Assembly (NCBI GenBank): GCA_035687245.1 | Contig: DASRYH010000008.1 | Span: 193,431 to 257,430, forward strand | DNA length: 64,000 nucleotides | DNA from: DASRYH01 sp035687245 | GTDB taxonomy: Bacteria > Actinomycetota > Coriobacteriia > Anaerosomatales > PHET01 | Direction of reading: 5' to 3' | Shown here: positions 1 to 8,249 of the stretch, one piece after another | How the letters are laid out: every line of letters begins with the position of its first letter | Position numbering within the stretch: position 1 is the stretch's first letter | Translations under genes and position numbers: made by a program | Notes under the pieces: generated by a model | Seen by the model: the letters and a program-made list of their open reading frames with translations, nothing else | What the model was told of the DNA's origin: nothing | Databases searched by the model: none

Positions 1-276
1 GGCTGGACATCGGATGACCCGGCAGCGGCAGGCGTACCGGGCGGTCCCGGCCGCGGCAACTTCAACGCGGCCGAGGTCGCATTCCTCGAGCGCGTCACCG
101 AGCTCATGGAGAGCACCGGCAAGCCGATCATCAACGCCCCGCTCCGCCCGCTCGATGCCGCGACTTTCCCCGGTGGAAGGCGATATGACCCTGTCATCCT
201 CTACTCTCCGGTCGCCGCAGTCCGGGCCCTTGCCGCGATGGCGTGGTATCGCGAGTACGTCGACGGGGCCTCGTGA
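1..276 (+). CDS. ADP-forming acyl-CoA synthetase, C-terminal fragment
   Basis: This is the last 91 codons of a gene that begins before the window; the frame is open from base 1 to a TGA at 274-276. The tail has the pattern seen at the end of the CoA-ligase domain of NDP-forming acyl-CoA synthetases: a helix ending in ESTGKPII, then a VILYSP-AAVRALAAM-YREY terminus. Enzymes of this family convert acyl-CoA plus ADP and phosphate to the free acid plus ATP in anaerobes. That would suit the acyl-CoA-producing ior/paaK genes further on, but the catalytic histidine and ATP-grasp region are outside the window, so the assignment is moderate. Confidence 0.55.
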   Translation, partial: GWTSDDPAAAGVPGGPGRGNFNAAEVAFLERVTELMESTGKPIINAPLRPLDAATFPGGRRYDPVILYSPVAAVRALAAMAWYREYVDGAS

Positions 277-369
277 CACCGCACGCGAGCACATGCTCAG
301 GTCGGTCCGAAGCGCGTCGGGTGCCCGTTAGCGGGTAAGTACTCAGCTACGGACTATCGATGAGGGGAC

Positions 370-870
370 GTGCTTGCAGAGATGGTGGAGCCTGCAGATC
401 TTCAGGTATCCGACATCTCGGAGATCACCGACCAGCTCTACATCGCCTCACGGCTGCACGCGCGGCACGTCGAATCCGTTCGTGATCTAGACATCGATCT
501 CATCCTGAGCACGATCTGGTTGGCGCCGACCCGTGGGCTGCGGCGAGAGCCGTTTCGCTCGCTGTGGCTCCCATTAGTGGACTCGCCTCTAGTTCCGCTT
601 CCCCTCTTCATTCTTCGGCGAGGCGCCCGCGCTGCGGTTCTGGTGATGGCCTCGGGCGGGAAGGTGCTCATCTACTGTCGCGGGGGCATCCACCGCAGTG
701 TCGCGATGGCTTCATGCATCCTCATTGCCCGCGGTATGGCGGCAGACGAGGCAATGGCGCTGATCACCGATCATCGGCCTGTCGCAGATCCCCACGCTCC
801 CTACATCGAGCGACGGATACGGGCATTCGAGAAGGACTGGCTGTCCCGACAGCGGCCGGCATCAAGGTGA
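370..870 (+). CDS. Dual-specificity/tyrosine phosphatase-like protein
   Basis: This 166-residue protein has the size and architecture of a small cysteine-based protein phosphatase. The P-loop CX5R signature is at residues 103-109 (C-R-G-G-I-H-R followed by Ser), and D71 in LVDSP is in the usual place for the general acid. The residue before the catalytic Cys is Tyr instead of the common His. The start is GTG at 370, just after a GAGGGG ribosome site; an ATG at 382 is an alternative. It sits 28 bases upstream of a diacylglycerol-kinase-family gene and is probably co-transcribed with it. The substrate is unknown and could be a phosphoprotein, a phospholipid or another phosphoester. Confidence 0.7.
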   Translation: MLAEMVEPADLQVSDISEITDQLYIASRLHARHVESVRDLDIDLILSTIWLAPTRGLRREPFRSLWLPLVDSPLVPLPLFILRRGARAAVLVMASGGKVLIYCRGGIHRSVAMASCILIARGMAADEAMALITDHRPVADPHAPYIERRIRAFEKDWLSRQRPASR

Positions 871-898
871 GGCGCACCCACAGGAGGAGGGGCCGGAC

Positions 899-1789
899 AT
901 GCGCGTGAAGGTCATCATCAACCCGGCAGCGGGGAAACCCGAACCCGTTCTGAGCGTTCTGAACGACGTGTTCTCGCCCGCGGCGATCGACTGGGAAGTC
1001 GACATCACGCACGAGAGCGGCGACGCCAAGCGATCGGCGCAGCGCGCTGCTGACGAGGGCTACGATCTAGTCGGCGTCTATGGCGGTGACGGAACCGTCT
1101 CCGAAGTGGCCGCCGGTCTGGCCGAGGGTGGCCCTCCGATCCTTCTGCTACCGGGCGGAACGGGCAACGCGCTCGCAGCAGAGCTTGGGATATCGCCGGG
1201 GCTGGCCGAAGCCGCTGCGCTTGCGGTGGGAGACGCCGGGGAGATCAGGCGGGTCGACGTTGGGCGCTCCGGCGATCAGTACTTTGTGTTGCGGCTGACC
1301 ACGGGACTCGAGGCCGAGATGGTGAGCGCGGCCACCCCGGAGATGAAAGACAAGTTCGGGTGGCTGGCCTACGCACTCTCGGGGCTGTCGGCCATCGCTG
1401 AAGCGCCGATGGCTGCATACCGCTTCACGGTCGATGGCGCAGAGGTCGAGTGTGAGGGGCTGGCAGCGCTGGTCGCCAACTCCGCAATGGTAGGGGTCTC
1501 AGGCCTGAGAATCGCCGCTGACGTCGATGTCTCGGACGGCCTACTTGATGTGGTGGTGGTGCAGCGGACGGACCTCCCAGGCCTCATTGGTAGCGCAGCC
1601 GATGCGGCCCAGGGACAACAGCCGCGCATGATGAGCCGGTGGCGTGGCAAGGTGATTCACGTGGAGACGACGCCTGTGCAGACTGTCTTGGCGGACGGCG
1701 AAGACGCCGGCCAGACGCCACTAGATGTGAGCGTCGTTCCGGGTGCGATCGGCGTGCTTGTTCCGAGGCTACAGATCGGGCCTGCTTGA
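899..1789 (+). CDS. Diacylglycerol kinase-family lipid kinase (DagK/YegS type)
   Basis: This 296-residue protein has the DAGK catalytic fold. An N-terminal INPAAGK motif is followed by the nucleotide-binding GGDGT at residues 62-66 and the LPGGTGNALA motif near residue 90. The C-terminal half ends in the beta-rich domain typical of YegS/DgkB enzymes (LADGED near the end). Such enzymes phosphorylate diacylglycerol or related lipids at the membrane and recycle lipid for phospholipid synthesis; a sphingoid or undecaprenol substrate cannot be excluded. A strong AGGAGGAGG site precedes the ATG. The gene lies beside a phosphatase and upstream of a CDP-alcohol phosphotransferase cassette, which supports a lipid role. 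Confidence 0.85.
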   Translation: MRVKVIINPAAGKPEPVLSVLNDVFSPAAIDWEVDITHESGDAKRSAQRAADEGYDLVGVYGGDGTVSEVAAGLAEGGPPILLLPGGTGNALAAELGISPGLAEAAALAVGDAGEIRRVDVGRSGDQYFVLRLTTGLEAEMVSAATPEMKDKFGWLAYALSGLSAIAEAPMAAYRFTVDGAEVECEGLAALVANSAMVGVSGLRIAADVDVSDGLLDVVVVQRTDLPGLIGSAADAAQGQQPRMMSRWRGKVIHVETTPVQTVLADGEDAGQTPLDVSVVPGAIGVLVPRLQIGPA

Positions 1790-1820
1790 CGCGCGGTTCG
1801 CGTCGAGTGCGTCAACGGCG

Positions 1821-2038
1821 TATAATCAAGCTCCAACTGCGTCGCTATTGGACGCTCTCGCGACGACACCGGCGGCCCTCTCAATGGCGCACCGCATCGT
1901 CCTTCGGTGTCTTTGATAGCTCCCTGGTATGCCCACCGGGCACAGCGCGACAGGGGGGAGTAAGGCGTTACGGCTGTCGGGTTTGAGACCTCGGCGTCGG
2001 TTCGACCGCACCGTCACTGGACGGAAGCGGCAACCACG
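1821..2038 (+). promoter_or_regulatory. Consensus -10 box and structured leader of the head-group cassette
   Basis: A perfect TATAAT lies at 1821-1826, 32 bases after the lipid-kinase stop; the -35 region (about 1797-1803) is weak. If it is used, it gives a leader of about 205 nt before the ATG at 2039. Within the leader, CTCCCTG (1920-1926) can pair with CAGGG/GAG of 1951-1960 around an inner TGCCC-acc-GGGCA hairpin (1930-1942). I matched it to no riboswitch class known to me. Confidence 0.4.
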
Positions 2039-2863
2039 ATGACCGAGGAGTCCCCATTGCGTAGCGTCACAGAAGCACGTCCCGAAAGACCCACCACCGC
2101 GCTCCTTCTTGCCGCGGGAATGGGTAGTCGTCTATCTCCGCTCACGGATTCAACGGCGAAATGCCTGGTGGGTCTGAGCGGAATCCCGATACTCGAACGG
2201 CTCATGCGAGCCTTGTGTGCCCACGGCTTCACGCGGCTCGTCGTCGTTGTCGGCCACGAGTCGGATTCGATCCAGGACTACCTGGGCGATCACGTAGGTG
2301 ACATCGAGGTCAGCTATGTGAAGAGCACCTGCTACCGGACGACGAACAACCTCTACAGCCTGTGGCTCGCCAAAGACGTCATCGACGAGCCGGTGCTGCT
2401 GATCGAGAGCGATCTCGTCTTCCGCGAGGCCCTCTTCGAGGGAATGATGACCCCCAACACCGCGGCTGTGTCTCGTCAGCTTCCGTGGATGAACGGCACG
2501 ACCGTCACGCTCGACGGAAGAAAGCGCGTGGGTGCCTTCTGCCTCGGCGAGATGAGCCGTCCTGACGCGACTCACTTCAAGACCGTCAACATCTACAGCT
2601 TCTCGCGCGAAACGTGGCGGGCTATCGGTGAGCGCTTGGACCGGTATGTGACTGCCAAGCGCACCGGTGATTACTACGAGTCCGTCTTCGCCGAGATGAT
2701 CGCAGACGGCAGCATGTCGCTTGCGCCGGTCATGTTCGAAGCTAATAGCTGGTATGAGGTCGATACGCTCGAGGATCTCGCGGCAGCAGAGCTGCTCTTC
2801 CCGGGTCATTCGGCAACACTGCGCCATGCAGCGGCGAGCCGATCTTCGGAGCTGGCCGGCTGA
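2039..2863 (+). CDS. Sugar/alcohol-phosphate nucleotidyltransferase (LicC/PntC-like cytidylyltransferase)
   Basis: The protein has 274 residues with the NTP-transferase signature LLLAAGMGSRL-PLT at residues 22-36 and K41 just after it. A metal-binding Asp is in the ESDLVF segment near residue 124. The size and the TTNNLYSLWLA-like segment resemble phosphocholine cytidylyltransferases (LicC) and phosphonate cytidylyltransferases more than hexose-1-phosphate enzymes. It overlaps the following PLP-enzyme gene by one base (TGATG), and that gene overlaps a CDP-alcohol phosphotransferase gene by four. The inferred role is to make a CDP-activated amino-alcohol phosphate for transfer to a lipid or polymer. 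The actual nucleotide and substrate are unproven. Confidence 0.75.
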   Translation: MTEESPLRSVTEARPERPTTALLLAAGMGSRLSPLTDSTAKCLVGLSGIPILERLMRALCAHGFTRLVVVVGHESDSIQDYLGDHVGDIEVSYVKSTCYRTTNNLYSLWLAKDVIDEPVLLIESDLVFREALFEGMMTPNTAAVSRQLPWMNGTTVTLDGRKRVGAFCLGEMSRPDATHFKTVNIYSFSRETWRAIGERLDRYVTAKRTGDYYESVFAEMIADGSMSLAPVMFEANSWYEVDTLEDLAAAELLFPGHSATLRHAAASRSSELAG

Positions 2864-3984
2864 TGGCAGACGGAGACAGACAGACGCTCGACGCAAGGCA
2901 GAGCGAGTACGAGGCCCTCGCGTCGACGCATGGCGGTTACTGGCGCCACGGGTTCGTCGATCACGCCTACCTCTACAATCTCTACTTCCCGCCACAGCTG
3001 CTGGTACAGCAACTCCGCAATAGCTTCGATGAGCTGCTACTGAACTACCCAGTCGCACAGGACGAACTGGCAGCACTCGTCGGCGACCTGATCGGGCAGC
3101 CTGCCTCACACGTTGTCGTTGGCAACGGAGCCGCGGAGCTCATCAAGATCATCTCGGGGGGCCTCGCGAAGCGCCTGATCGTCCCGGTGCCGTCGTTCAA
3201 CGAGTATGCGAACGCGGCTGCCGAAGGGACCGTGATCGAGTTTCCGCTCGATTCGACATCGTTCCATCTCGACGTGGATAGCTTTGCGGCTGCGGCCATC
3301 GACGGTGGCGCGGACATCGCAGTGGTAGTGACGCCGAACAACCCCACGTCACTTACCGTGCCGAGAGCTGACCTGCTGCGGTTGTCGCGCAAGCTCGAGC
3401 CGCATGGCTGCACCCTCATCGTCGACGAGTCGTTCATCGACTTCACCGAGACACCGGCTTCAGAGTCGGTGGAGCGTGACGTTCACGACCACAAGAATCT
3501 GGCCGTGATCAAGAGCATGAGCAAGGCCTACGGCATCTGTGGGCTGCGCATCGGCTATCTCTTGACCGCCGATCCTGCCCTGGCATCTCGCGTGCGTGAC
3601 GGCCTGCACATCTGGAACATCAACGGCATCGCGGAGGAGTTCCTTCGGGTGGCCCCGGCCTTCCGCCAGGACTTCGTTGAGAGCTGCGCGAAGGTGCGGG
3701 CCGACCGCGATGCGTTCTACGAAGCGCTCTGCGGAATCGATGGGATGCGTGTCTTTCGCCCCACCGCCAACTTCGTCTTCTGCCGTCTTCCGGCGCAGTC
3801 GGCATCCGGCGTCGAGATCGAACGTCGCCTATTCGTGGAACACAACATCTATATCAAGCACTGCGGAGGCAAGACCATGGACGACGGCGACCGCTACGTG
3901 CGGATCGCAAGCCGCACACAGGCCGAGAACGAGGCGCTCGTCTCCGCACTGTCAGAGGTTCTCGAAGCCGGTGAACACCGATGA
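2863..3984 (+). CDS. HisC/CobD-like PLP-dependent aminotransferase or decarboxylase
   Basis: This 373-residue fold-type I PLP enzyme has the Schiff-base lysine K221 in SMSKAYG, the TPNNPT segment at 158-163 and the DES of the cofactor-binding Asp at 188-190. Its closest look is to histidinol-phosphate aminotransferases and to the threonine/serine-phosphate decarboxylases derived from them. No his or cob genes are nearby. It is translationally coupled to a LicC-like cytidylyltransferase on one side and a CDP-alcohol phosphotransferase on the other. A role in making an aminoalcohol phosphate such as ethanolamine phosphate from phosphoserine is therefore attractive but inferred; plain transamination remains possible. 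Confidence 0.75.
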   Translation: MADGDRQTLDARQSEYEALASTHGGYWRHGFVDHAYLYNLYFPPQLLVQQLRNSFDELLLNYPVAQDELAALVGDLIGQPASHVVVGNGAAELIKIISGGLAKRLIVPVPSFNEYANAAAEGTVIEFPLDSTSFHLDVDSFAAAAIDGGADIAVVVTPNNPTSLTVPRADLLRLSRKLEPHGCTLIVDESFIDFTETPASESVERDVHDHKNLAVIKSMSKAYGICGLRIGYLLTADPALASRVRDGLHIWNINGIAEEFLRVAPAFRQDFVESCAKVRADRDAFYEALCGIDGMRVFRPTANFVFCRLPAQSASGVEIERRLFVEHNIYIKHCGGKTMDDGDRYVRIASRTQAENEALVSALSEVLEAGEHR

Positions 3985-4628
3985 CCCGTTCACGCACGTC
4001 AACTCCGCACTCAATGCTCTGGTTCGCCCGTGACATGCCGAATCTGTGCTCGCTGGCCGGGCTCGCGTGCGCTGTCACCGGCATCTACTTCGCGATTAGG
4101 GGTGTGTTCCCCGCAGCGATGGTGGGGCTCATCTGGGCAGTCGTCTTCGACTGGATGGATGGGCGTGTCGCTCGCCGAATGGGGGAGCGCACCGAGCAGC
4201 AGCGCCAGTTCGGCGCTCACTTGGACTCGTTGATTGATGTCGTGAGTTTCGTGGTCGCGCCGGCGCTGATCCTGCTGTCCGTGAGCGACTTCAGCCTATT
4301 GTGCCTCCCCGGCGCTGTGATCTACATGGCTGCGGGTGTCGTGCGACTGGGCTACTTCAACACCTTTGGCCTGATAGGCAGCACGACGTATCGAGGCCTC
4401 GCGCTCGACAACAACATGCTGCTGCTGGTGGCCGTCTTCGCGTTCCAGCCGCTTCTCAGCACATTCGCGTTCACGGCACTGATCTACGTCACGCTGCTCG
4501 TTCTCGCAGGCCTGAATGTAGCGCCGATCAAGACGCCCAAGCTGACCGGGGGCTGGTACTACGCGATCGTTGCATACGCCGCAGCAGCGAGCGTCTTCTA
4601 CGGCTGGCGCATCTTCGCGCAGGCTTAG
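3981..4628 (+). CDS. CDP-alcohol phosphatidyltransferase (PssA-like)
   Basis: This 215-residue membrane protein has the CDP-alcohol phosphotransferase motif: D57-W-M-D60-G61, A64-R65, then G78, D82 and D86. The spacing between the AR pair and the Gly is 12 residues, not the usual 8, so a four-residue insertion sits inside the signature. About six hydrophobic segments follow. The ATG overlaps the upstream stop (ATGA). As the third gene of the cassette, it probably moves a CDP-activated head group onto a lipid acceptor, or serine onto CDP-diacylglycerol. It ends 4 bp inside the convergent ABC-F gene, so no separate terminator fits between them. Confidence 0.8.
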   Translation: MTRSRTSTPHSMLWFARDMPNLCSLAGLACAVTGIYFAIRGVFPAAMVGLIWAVVFDWMDGRVARRMGERTEQQRQFGAHLDSLIDVVSFVVAPALILLSVSDFSLLCLPGAVIYMAAGVVRLGYFNTFGLIGSTTYRGLALDNNMLLLVAVFAFQPLLSTFAFTALIYVTLLVLAGLNVAPIKTPKLTGGWYYAIVAYAAAASVFYGWRIFAQA

Positions 4629-6442
4629 CCGAGGATCTCAGACAGCCTCAGCCACTCGTCTTCGAGTGCTGCCACGTTGTCCTCGGCCTGCTGGAGAGCC
4701 TGTTGGGCTTCGAGGATGGCGACGTAGTCGGACGCGTCGACGTCCTCTAGGGCCTGGCGTGCGACATCGACCTTGCCCGCGGCGGTGGCCATCTTGCGTT
4801 CGACGGACGCGGACTCCTTCTTGAGGCGGTACTCATCAGCGCGCGTCAGGGGAGCGGACCCGGCCGACGCGGGAGTGCCGTCACCTTCGGCAGGCTGGAT
4901 GACAGCGGCATTCGCCGGCTTCGGGGAGCCGCCGTTGCGACCAGCTTCGACCAGCTTGAGGTACTCCTCGACGCCGCCCGGCACATGCCGGATATGGCCG
5001 TTGATGATCGCGAACTGGTCGTCGGTTACGCGCTCCATCAGGTGCCGGTCGTGCGTGATGAGCAGCAGCGTGCCTGGCCACGTGTCGAGCAGCCCCTCCA
5101 TTACGGCGAGCATATCGGTGTCCAGATCGTTGTCCGGCTCGTCGAGGATCAGCACGTTGGGGCGGTCCAGCAGGATCAGCATCAACTGCAGACGGCGCTT
5201 TTGTCCGCCGGACAGGTCGGCCACGTACGCCGAAAGATGCGCCGACTCGAAGCCGAGTCGCTCGAGCAGCTGCGCGGGGCTCAGCTCGCGGCCCTCGATC
5301 TCGTAGCGCGTGTTGTAGCGGCTCAGTACGTCTCGAACGCGCTGGTCGGCCAGGGAGTTGAGCTCGGTGAGGTGCTGGGAGAGGTAGGCGAACTTCACGG
5401 TCTGCCCGATTCGGACCTCACCGGTCTGTGGCTCAAGCTTGCCCTGCATGAGGTTGAGCAGCGTGGTCTTGCCCGATCCGTTCTCGCCAAGGATGCCGAA
5501 CCGGTCGCCTGCGCCGATGTGCCACGTGACGTTGTCGATGACGCGCGTTTCGCCGAAACGCATGGAGACGCCCAACACGTCGACGACCTGTTTGCCGAGA
5601 CGCGAGATCGCCGAGCGCTTGAGTTCGAGCGAGTTTCGCAGCGGTGGTTCTTCGGCGATCAGCTCTTTGGCTGCGGCAACCCGGAACTTCGGCTTGGTGC
5701 TGCGCGCCTGTGCGCCGCGCGAAAGCCACGCAAGTTCCTTGCGCATGATGTTGCGGCGCTTTCGCTCCGCCGAACGCTCGGCAAGATCACGTTCGACGCG
5801 CTGCAGCACATAGGCGGAGTAGCCGCCCTCGAACTCGTCGACCTGCCCGTCGTGGACCTCCCACATCTGCAGGCAGACTTCGTCGAGGAACCAGCGATCG
5901 TGAGTAACCACCAGCAGTGCGCCCGACTTCTTGGGCCAGCGCCGCTTGAGGTGCTCCGCGAGCCAGGCGATCGCGTGAACGTCGAGGTGGTTGGTGGGCT
6001 CGTCGAGCATGAGGATGTCGGAGTCCTCGATGAGCACGCGTGCTAGGTCCACACGCCGCCTCTGACCGCCAGAGAGCTCGCCGATGCGCGCGTCCCACGC
6101 CACATCGCCGATGAGCCCCTTGATGATGTCGCGAATGCGTGCGTCCGACGCCCATGTGTGCTCAGCAACGTCGCCCACGACGGCGTGCTCTACGCTCGAT
6201 TCTGGGTCGAGCGAATCGGCTTGCCGAAGGGTCGTGACGCGAACGCCGGTGCGCCTGACGACACTGCCAGAGTCCGGTTGGAGCTGGCCAGCAAGCACAG
6301 CCAGAAGCGTGGACTTGCCGTCGCCATTGGCACCCAGAACGCCGACGCGCTCGCCCTCGTCGATGCCGAGCGTCACGTCGGTGAGCACCTTCTTTGAGGG
6401 GTACTCCAAGGTGACACTCTCGCATCCGAGCAGGTGCGCCAC
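4625..6442 (-). CDS. ABC-F family ATP-binding protein (Uup-like)
   Basis: This soluble protein of 605 residues carries two ABC ATPase domains and no membrane segments. Walker A motifs are GANGDGKST and GENGSGKTT, both signatures begin LSGGQ, and the Walker B motifs are LDEPTNHLD in the first domain and LDEPDNDLD in the second. A charged coiled coil makes up the last 90 residues, as in Uup. ABC-F proteins act on the ribosome (translation factors or antibiotic protection) or, for Uup, in genome stability. I start it at GTG 6442, preceded by AAAGGA; the longer reading to 6595 adds 51 residues without family features and overlaps corA. Confidence 0.9.
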   Translation of the reverse strand: MAHLLGCESVTLEYPSKKVLTDVTLGIDEGERVGVLGANGDGKSTLLAVLAGQLQPDSGSVVRRTGVRVTTLRQADSLDPESSVEHAVVGDVAEHTWASDARIRDIIKGLIGDVAWDARIGELSGGQRRRVDLARVLIEDSDILMLDEPTNHLDVHAIAWLAEHLKRRWPKKSGALLVVTHDRWFLDEVCLQMWEVHDGQVDEFEGGYSAYVLQRVERDLAERSAERKRRNIMRKELAWLSRGAQARSTKPKFRVAAAKELIAEEPPLRNSLELKRSAISRLGKQVVDVLGVSMRFGETRVIDNVTWHIGAGDRFGILGENGSGKTTLLNLMQGKLEPQTGEVRIGQTVKFAYLSQHLTELNSLADQRVRDVLSRYNTRYEIEGRELSPAQLLERLGFESAHLSAYVADLSGGQKRRLQLMLILLDRPNVLILDEPDNDLDTDMLAVMEGLLDTWPGTLLLITHDRHLMERVTDDQFAIINGHIRHVPGGVEEYLKLVEAGRNGGSPKPANAAVIQPAEGDGTPASAGSAPLTRADEYRLKKESASVERKMATAAGKVDVARQALEDVDASDYVAILEAQQALQQAEDNVAALEDEWLRLSEILG

Positions 6443-6593
6443 AGCATTCCTTTCGAGGCCGCGGCGAAGATGCCACGGCGAGACTACGTCTTTTCGGCCA
6501 CCTAGCATACCCGCCTTGTGGCAATACGGTGCAGATGCGTCCCTTTCGGCGGCCTGTTGTGATAACACTGAATGAGAGCGACAAGGGGGGCAC

Positions 6594-7550
6594 ATGGGTG
6601 GAATCAGCGTCCGATGGCTAGAGGGCGAGAAGATTGCGACTGGAGGTATCGCAGACCTCGCGCGCGCACGTGAGCGCGCGCCGTGGGTGTGGGTCGACGT
6701 GCTCGAGCCCGATGAGGCGGCCCTACGACCGCTTGCCGAAGCGTTCGGGCTGCACCCCCTCGCGATTGAGGACTGCCTTCACTACCCGCAGCGACCCAAG
6801 ATCGAGACGTACCTCTCCGGCCTGTTCATGATCTGGATCACGCCGCTTCGGCCGGACGGCGAGGATGTCCCCACCCGAGAACTCGACGTCTTCATGGCCG
6901 CGGACCACCTGATCACGGTGCACAGCCATTCCTTGAAGGCGATCGACGATGTCGTGGAGCGGGCCGAAGACCTCATGCCGCGCGGCGCGGACTTCGTGCT
7001 GCATGGAATCATCGACCGGCTGGTCGACGGGGTCTTGGGCTACGTGGATGAAGTAGCCGATGATCTCGAAGATATTGAAGACGTGCTGCTGGGAAGCCCG
7101 TCGAGAGAGCACATGCAGGCAATCTACGCGGTTCGCCGACGGCTCGTGAAGCTGCACCGTATCGTGGGTCCCGAGCGCGACATCATCAGGGCACTCGCCC
7201 GCGAGCGCGACCTGATCAGCGAGGAAGGCTTCCGCTACCTGCAAGACGTAGGCGACCATCTCGCGCGGCTCGAGGACTCGATCGAGACCGCACGCGAGAT
7301 CGCCTCGGCAGCCATGGACATCTACCTGTCTTCAGTCTCGAACCGCATGAACGAGATCATGAAGGCGCTCACGGTGGTGGCCACGATCTTCATGCCGCTA
7401 ACGCTGCTGACGGGTGTTTACGGGATGAACGTCGTGCGAGGTATGTGGCCCCCGGTCGATGCGACGTGGAGTTTTGCGGCAGTCATCGGTTTCATGGTTG
7501 CGATTATCATCTGGATGATGTGGTACTTCCGAAGGAGGAAGTGGTGGTAG
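6594..7550 (+). CDS. corA: CorA-family magnesium/divalent cation transporter
   Basis: The protein has 318 residues: a long cytosolic N-terminal funnel domain and two C-terminal transmembrane helices. The diagnostic YGMN motif follows the first of these (LLTGVYGMNV), and a basic RRRKWW tail closes the protein. CorA forms a pentameric inner-membrane channel for Mg2+ (some relatives carry Co2+, Ni2+ or Zn2+). A strong AAGGGGGG site precedes the ATG. It runs divergently from the ABC-F gene with a 151-bp gap between the chosen starts. Its 3' end contains the ribosome site and start of the next gene, so the two are probably co-translated. Confidence 0.92.
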   Translation: MGGISVRWLEGEKIATGGIADLARARERAPWVWVDVLEPDEAALRPLAEAFGLHPLAIEDCLHYPQRPKIETYLSGLFMIWITPLRPDGEDVPTRELDVFMAADHLITVHSHSLKAIDDVVERAEDLMPRGADFVLHGIIDRLVDGVLGYVDEVADDLEDIEDVLLGSPSREHMQAIYAVRRRLVKLHRIVGPERDIIRALARERDLISEEGFRYLQDVGDHLARLEDSIETAREIASAAMDIYLSSVSNRMNEIMKALTVVATIFMPLTLLTGVYGMNVVRGMWPPVDATWSFAAVIGFMVAIIIWMMWYFRRRKWW

Positions 7551-8203
7551 AGCGCGACGATGAAGTGCAAGTCCCGACCGAAGAGCCAGCACAGTCCGAT
7601 CGCTCGCACGACATCCTTACGGTCGCCAACATCATCACGGTCCTCAGGCTCATTCTGGTGCCGATGTTCTTCGCAGTGCTTCTGAGCGGCCGAAGCGACG
7701 GCGTGGCGTTCGTGCTGTTTGCAGTGGCCGCTTCGACCGACTGGCTGGACGGGCAGATCGCCCGCCGCACCGGTACGGTAACCGCCGTAGGGGCCGCGAT
7801 CGATCCGCTTGTCGACAGGCTGCTGATTGCTTCGGGAGTCGTGGGTGTCTATCTGCTCGAGCGTCTGCCGCTCTGGGTGGTCGTTGTGCTCGTCGCGCGC
7901 GATGTCTACCTCCTGGGCGGCGCTGCCTACCTTGCTCGCCGCGGAGCTCGCTCGGTCGAGGTCGTCTTCGTCGGCAAGCTCACGACGGCGCTGCTGCTAT
8001 TCGGCTTCTCCGACCTGATACTCAACTGGCCCCTCATTCCGGGTATTGGCATCTTGGACTCACCCTATGCACCGGGCCTCGGGTACACGCCTGCTGCAGC
8101 CGGCATCTGGTTCGTCTACATGGGGATCGCGACGTCGCTTGTGACTGCGGTGGTATACACCATCAGAGCGGTTAGGACGGTTCGGAGCCTCGCGCCGAGG
8201 TAG
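7544..8203 (+). CDS. CDP-alcohol phosphatidyltransferase (PgsA-like, second copy)
   Basis: This 219-residue integral membrane protein has the canonical motif D66-W-L-D69-G70, A73-R74, eight residues, G83, D87 and D91. It resembles PgsA and cardiolipin-synthase-type (CDP-alcohol) enzymes that join glycerol-3-phosphate or phosphatidylglycerol to CDP-diacylglycerol. A second, more typical pgsA is at 57.5 kb, so this copy may instead make cardiolipin or another phospholipid. I start at GTG 7544, six bases beyond AAGGAGG; GTG 7541 is equally legal. It overlaps the corA stop. Confidence 0.82.
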   Translation: MVERDDEVQVPTEEPAQSDRSHDILTVANIITVLRLILVPMFFAVLLSGRSDGVAFVLFAVAASTDWLDGQIARRTGTVTAVGAAIDPLVDRLLIASGVVGVYLLERLPLWVVVVLVARDVYLLGGAAYLARRGARSVEVVFVGKLTTALLLFGFSDLILNWPLIPGIGILDSPYAPGLGYTPAAAGIWFVYMGIATSLVTAVVYTIRAVRTVRSLAPR

Positions 8204-8249
8204 GGGAGTCTTGAAGCAGCTTGCTGGTACGCTGTTCACCTGCCGATGT

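Noticed and set aside
2150..3109. 319-codon open frame on the - strand
   Set aside because: It is antisense to the nucleotidyltransferase and PLP-enzyme genes; its Arg/His/Asp-rich translation is typical of high-GC shadow frames.
4985..6046. 353-codon + strand frame
   Set aside because: It lies opposite the ABC-F gene, which has every ABC motif; the + translation has none of any family.
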